Of a DNA stretch of 15,214 nt, positions 12,823 to 15,214 are shown piece by piece (position 1 is the first letter of the stretch; each line of letters starts with the position of its first letter). The stretch lies in assembly GCA_964580575.1 (NCBI GenBank), contig CAZOLJ010000098.1:1-15214 (forward strand), written 5' to 3'. The stretch comes from CAVPDE01 sp964580575 (GTDB lineage: Bacteria > Desulfobacterota > DSM-4660 > Desulfatiglandales > HGW-15). A program made the translations under genes and the position numbers. The notes below the pieces were generated by a model that ran no database searches, had not been told where the DNA came from, and was given only the letters and a program-made list of their open reading frames with translations.

Positions 12823-14106
12823 CTACCCTCTGTCTTCAATGGCTACATAGCGCCTCGCGTTGTGGCCGGTGTAGATCTGGCGGGGCCGGTGGAGCCTGCC
12901 TTCAGGATCGTCAATGCTTTCTTTCCACTGGCTGATCCATCCAGGCAGACGACCGATGGCAAACATGACCGTAAACATGTTCACCGGGATCCCCATGGCC
13001 CGCAGCACGATCCCGCTGTAAAAGTCCACATTCGGGTAGAGGTGGTGGTCGATGAAATAAGGATCTCTCAGCGCGACCTCCTCAAGCTTCATGGCAATGT
13101 CGAGCAACGGATCCTGGACCTTCAGCTTGGCCAGCACCTTGTCGCAGACTTTCTTGATAATCTTGGCCCTGGGGTCATAGGTCTTGTAGACTCTGTGACC
13201 GAAGCCTGAAAGCCTGAAAGAATCATTTTTGTCCTTTGCCCTGGCGATGAACGGCGACACATCCCCCCCGCTCTCTTGGATCGCTGTGAGCATCTCGACC
13301 ACGGCCTGGTTCGCCCCGCCGTGCAACGGACCCCACAGGGCATTGACGCCTGCGGAGATGGCGGCATAGAGATTCACCCTCGAGCTCCCCACCAGTCGAA
13401 CCGCAGCGGTTGAGCTGTTCTGCTCATGGTCTGCATGAAGGATCCAAAACACGTTCAGGGCATGCACCACGTCACGGTCAAGCTGATACGGCATCACCGG
13501 GGAATCAAACATCATGTTCAGGAAATTCGCCGCATACAAAAGGTCCGGCCGGGGATACACCACCTTATGCCCTCTCGAGATCTTGTAAGAAATGGCTGCC
13601 ATGGTCCGCACCTTGGAAAGCAGCCTGGTCGTGGTCATGTTGATCTCTTCCTCGTGGTCGGAGATTTCCGGGTAGAAGAACCGCAGAGCGTTCACCATGG
13701 AGGAGAGGATGCCCATGGGATGGGCCCTTCTGGGAAAGTCCTGGAAGAACTCCCGCATGTCTTCGTGAACGAGGGAATGATCGTTGAGCATCACGGAAAA
13801 ACGGGTCAGTTCTTTGCGGCTCGGCAGCTCGCCGTTGATGAGCAGATAGGCTGTCTCGACAAAGGTCGAATGCTCCGCAAGCTCCTCCACCGGGTAGCCC
13901 CGGTAACGGAGAATCCCTTTTTCACCGTCCATAAAGGTGATGCTGCTCTTGCACGTGCCCGAGTTGGCGAGCCCCGGGTCATAGGTGATGAAGCCTGTCT
14001 GCTGGCGCAGCGTGGAGATATTGATGGCCTTTTCTCCCTCTGTGCCGATGATCACCGGGAACTCGTAGGTTTTTCCGCCAATGACTAGCTTGGCTGTTTC
14101 GCCCAT
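12823..14106 (-). CDS. gltA: Citrate synthase (hexameric, GltA type)
   Basis: Condenses acetyl-CoA and oxaloacetate to citrate. 427 residues from the ATG at 14106, the same length as E. coli GltA, and alignable along its length from memory: LRYRGYPVEELA, YAANFLNMMF, ILHADHEQNSSTA, LWGPLHGGANQA, KDKNDSFRLSGFGHRVYKTYDPRA, YPNVDFYSG and RPRQIYTG. The catalytic triad is H262, H304 and D361. The ATG has GGGAGG about eight bases upstream. The frame is open to 14316, but those 70 residues have no counterpart in the family and are better read as leader. First gene of a three-gene operon with the DUF6125-like and TIGR02757 genes. Confidence 0.97.
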   Translation of the reverse strand: MGETAKLVIGGKTYEFPVIIGTEGEKAINISTLRQQTGFITYDPGLANSGTCKSSITFMDGEKGILRYRGYPVEELAEHSTFVETAYLLINGELPSRKELTRFSVMLNDHSLVHEDMREFFQDFPRRAHPMGILSSMVNALRFFYPEISDHEEEINMTTTRLLSKVRTMAAISYKISRGHKVVYPRPDLLYAANFLNMMFDSPVMPYQLDRDVVHALNVFWILHADHEQNSSTAAVRLVGSSRVNLYAAISAGVNALWGPLHGGANQAVVEMLTAIQESGGDVSPFIARAKDKNDSFRLSGFGHRVYKTYDPRAKIIKKVCDKVLAKLKVQDPLLDIAMKLEEVALRDPYFIDHHLYPNVDFYSGIVLRAMGIPVNMFTVMFAIGRLPGWISQWKESIDDPEGRLHRPRQIYTGHNARRYVAIEDRG

Positions 14107-14234
14107 CCTCTTTTCCTCCCTTTCCAAGCGATAGAGTGCCGTCATCCCATGTCCCCCCTCATCGGGGCAAGGAATTCTGAATTTGCGGTTCTGACTGGGA
14201 TCGAAATGACGGATATGGTCAAAAGACAGGGTAT

Positions 14235-14260
14235 GCCCCAACCTTTTGCAGGGGCTTTTT
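14235..14260 (+). terminator. Terminator-like hairpin antisense to the gltA leader
   Basis: GCCCC (14235-14239) pairs with GGGGC (14251-14255) across an 11-nt loop, then five Ts (14256-14260). As a plus-strand element it looks like a weak intrinsic terminator, yet no plus-strand gene reads into it. On the minus strand the same hairpin would sit in the gltA leader. Confidence 0.35.
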
Positions 14261-14450
14261 ATCATAGATATCAGGGAATCAAAAGAGCAAAAAGGAAACC
14301 GGCCCTTGCCCCCCATCAGCCTCGGAGGGCCATTGGGATCTTTTCTACCGTTTCAGGGGCTCCCGGCCTGCTCATTTCAAGGAGTTACAGGCGGATGATA
14401 TTTGTTTCGGCACGTATGGTCCACCAGTAAATTCATGGTGTTAAGCCTTG

Positions 14451-14479
14451 ACTATAGCCGGGAAACCCGATTTTGTCAA
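14451..14479 (-). promoter_or_regulatory. Near-consensus promoter directed toward gltA
   Basis: On the minus strand: TTGACA (complement of 14474-14479), a 17-bp spacer, TATAGT (complement of 14451-14456). The predicted start near 14444 gives gltA a leader of about 340 nt. A weaker alternative lies closer in (TTGCTC, 18-bp spacer, TATGAT, with the -10 at about 14261-14266). Confidence 0.65.
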
Positions 14480-14550
14480 ACTGTCGTCAAACTCAGGTGA
14501 TGTATTGGGTCTTTTGTCAGTAAAAGGAAAGGGGTACCTCAAAAAAGATA

Positions 14551-14671
14551 GTAACGTTCAAAAGTGTTTGCATGGGACCAAGGTGTCTGGACAGGGCTGG
14601 GACTTTTTCCTGTGTTCGACTGGTCCCATGGGATTTATTTCTAAGCCCCTGCAAACACTTTTGAACGTTAC
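14551..14671. repeat. 121-bp interrupted inverted repeat with 22-bp perfect arms
   Basis: The 22 bases at 14551-14572 (starting GTAACGTTCAAAAG) are the exact reverse complement of 14650-14671. Directly inside, CATGGGACCA (14571-14580) matches TGGTCCCATG (14621-14630). The left arm is continuous over 30 nt; the right arm is split by 19-21 nt (to 14649) of unpaired sequence. The 40-nt loop (14581-14620) can form a further ACAGG/CCTGT stem. On the minus strand the structure is followed, after TATC, by six Ts, so it may terminate the coiled-coil gene. A MITE-like element is the alternative; no clear target-site duplication is seen. Confidence 0.8.
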
Positions 14672-14725
14672 CAAAAAGTTTATATCATGTATATGTCCTG
14701 AGGGTGGAGGGTTTGATAGAAAATG

Positions 14726-15103
14726 TCATTCCTGATAAATCCTTTGCATTGTCTCGTATAGATAATCACGATACGCCCTACGCCGCTTCATTTCATCGCG
14801 ATAGCCGCCTTCAAGAACCTTTTTGTTTTCCTTCAGTTCCACAAACTCCCCATCTTCTTCCCTGATGGCCTTCATCTCCTCTTTGAGGGTATTTATCTTG
14901 TCTTTAATGGTCTCCTCTTTATCTTTGATCTGCGAAGCGAGCTCAGAGAGTTGCCCATCTTCTCTTTTGACCCTTTTCATCGCTTTAAGATCGTTCTCTT
15001 CCTGGATGAAGCGCTTGACGATCTGGTCCTTGCTCATTTTATTGACTTCCTGAATAAACTCATACGGAACTGCCGCCTGTTTCTTTTTGCTTTTTCTTGC
15101 CAT
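14726..15103 (-). CDS. Small charged coiled-coil protein, unknown function
   Basis: 125 residues. The N-terminus is highly basic (MARKSKKKQ). Residues about 20-122 are almost entirely charged helix, with heptad-like spacing of Leu/Ile in ELASQIKDKEETIKDKINTLKE and again in EFVELKENKKVLEGG, so a long coiled coil is predicted. There is no signal peptide, membrane segment or cysteine. The basic head plus coiled coil would suit an RNA-, DNA- or scaffold-binding protein, but that is only an impression. The ATG at 15103 has AAGGAGAG upstream. The large inverted repeat at 14551-14671 lies 54 nt beyond its stop and may terminate it. Confidence 0.7.
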   Translation of the reverse strand: MARKSKKKQAAVPYEFIQEVNKMSKDQIVKRFIQEENDLKAMKRVKREDGQLSELASQIKDKEETIKDKINTLKEEMKAIREEDGEFVELKENKKVLEGGYRDEMKRRRAYRDYLYETMQRIYQE

Positions 15104-15155
15104 ATGCTCTCCTTAAATTCCATATCCGCTGCTTCTACCGTCAAAAGGAACCCCT

Positions 15156-15184
15156 TATAGCGGTTTCTTCGCTATATGCATAGC
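15156..15184. repeat. Two overlapping small palindromes upstream of the coiled-coil gene
   Basis: TATAGCG (15156-15162) and CGCTATA (15170-15176) form a 7-bp stem with a 7-nt loop. GCTAT (15171-15175) and ATAGC (15180-15184) form a competing 5-bp stem. They lie 53-81 nt upstream of the ATG at 15103, in the right place for an operator or leader structure. Confidence 0.4.
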
Positions 15185-15214
15185 ATAATCTCCCAACTGA
15201 TTATTGGCATCACT

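Larger units (their letters stand above)
14107..14725. other. 620-nt non-coding region between gltA and the coiled-coil gene
   Basis: No convincing protein gene is present. Frames at 14149-14430 and 14448-14735 on the plus strand lack ribosome binding sites, and the second uses TTG and crosses a perfect inverted repeat. The region holds the gltA promoter candidates and leader, a GCCCC/GGGGC hairpin and a large interrupted inverted repeat. Confidence 0.6.

Noticed and set aside
13426..14088. 220-codon plus-strand open frame
   Set aside because: Antisense to gltA, whose coding status is certain; the translated product has no recognisable domain.
14107..14316. 70-residue N-terminal extension of citrate synthase
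   Set aside because: No counterpart in the GltA family, whose length matches the ATG at 14106, which has a good Shine-Dalgarno.
14300..14345. GGCTGATG segment on the minus strand reminiscent of a fluoride riboswitch
   Set aside because: The following conserved bases (ACTCCT) and the required pseudoknot partners are absent.
14448..14735. 95-codon plus-strand frame over the inverted repeat
   Set aside because: TTG start without a ribosome binding site, and it runs through both palindrome arms; the DNA structure explains the sequence better.

Overview
This is a roughly 15 kb bacterial window with moderate GC. Protein content (hexameric-type citrate synthase, iron-sulfur L-serine dehydratase, EttA, a B12-binding-type radical SAM protein, a DsbA-like periplasmic protein, orphan response regulators) and the style of the small proteins suggest a Gram-negative anaerobe of the Desulfobacterota/'deltaproteobacterial' type. 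That placement is inference from gene content, not a phylogeny. A run of exactly 100 Ns at 10396-10495 marks a scaffold join in a draft assembly and cuts two genes.

Layout. 1-344: receiver-only response regulator on the minus strand, running off the left edge. 506-1166: toxin-first toxin-antitoxin pair of the TumE/TumA (HVO_A0114) type behind a near-consensus promoter that would give a leaderless toxin message and that lies inside an array of TGTTGT/ACAACA hexamers. 1193-2749: L-serine dehydratase. 2756-2812: dispersed-repeat-like inverted repeat. 2823-3820: small unrecognised minus-strand genes. 3859-5080: two divergent response regulators, one receiver-only and one NarL/FixJ type, with possible overlapping back-to-back promoters. 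5174-7730: two-gene operon of a secreted DsbA-like protein and a radical SAM protein. 7796-7895: promoter plus strong terminator with no gene between, a candidate small RNA. 7971-8684: VapBC toxin-antitoxin operon. 8792-gap: EttA, a translation factor of the ABC-F family, with a possible hairpin over its ribosome binding site. Gap-11295: TIGR01777/YfcH-type SDR epimerase on the opposite strand. 11398-11477: G/C-run inverted-repeat element. 11497-14106: compact minus-strand operon gltA - DUF6125-like - TIGR02757 (DUF2400). 14107-14725: long non-coding stretch with a near-consensus promoter pointing at gltA and a large interrupted inverted repeat. 14726-15103: small coiled-coil protein.

How it fits together. 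Most loci are ordinary housekeeping or accessory genes. The unusual signals are regulatory: the built-in toxin/antitoxin translation imbalance at 506-1166, the orphan promoter-terminator unit at 7796-7895, the long gltA leader, and the 121-nt interrupted palindrome at 14551-14671. I saw no CRISPR array, complete insertion sequence, rRNA or tRNA. No wholly new defence or metabolic system is evident.
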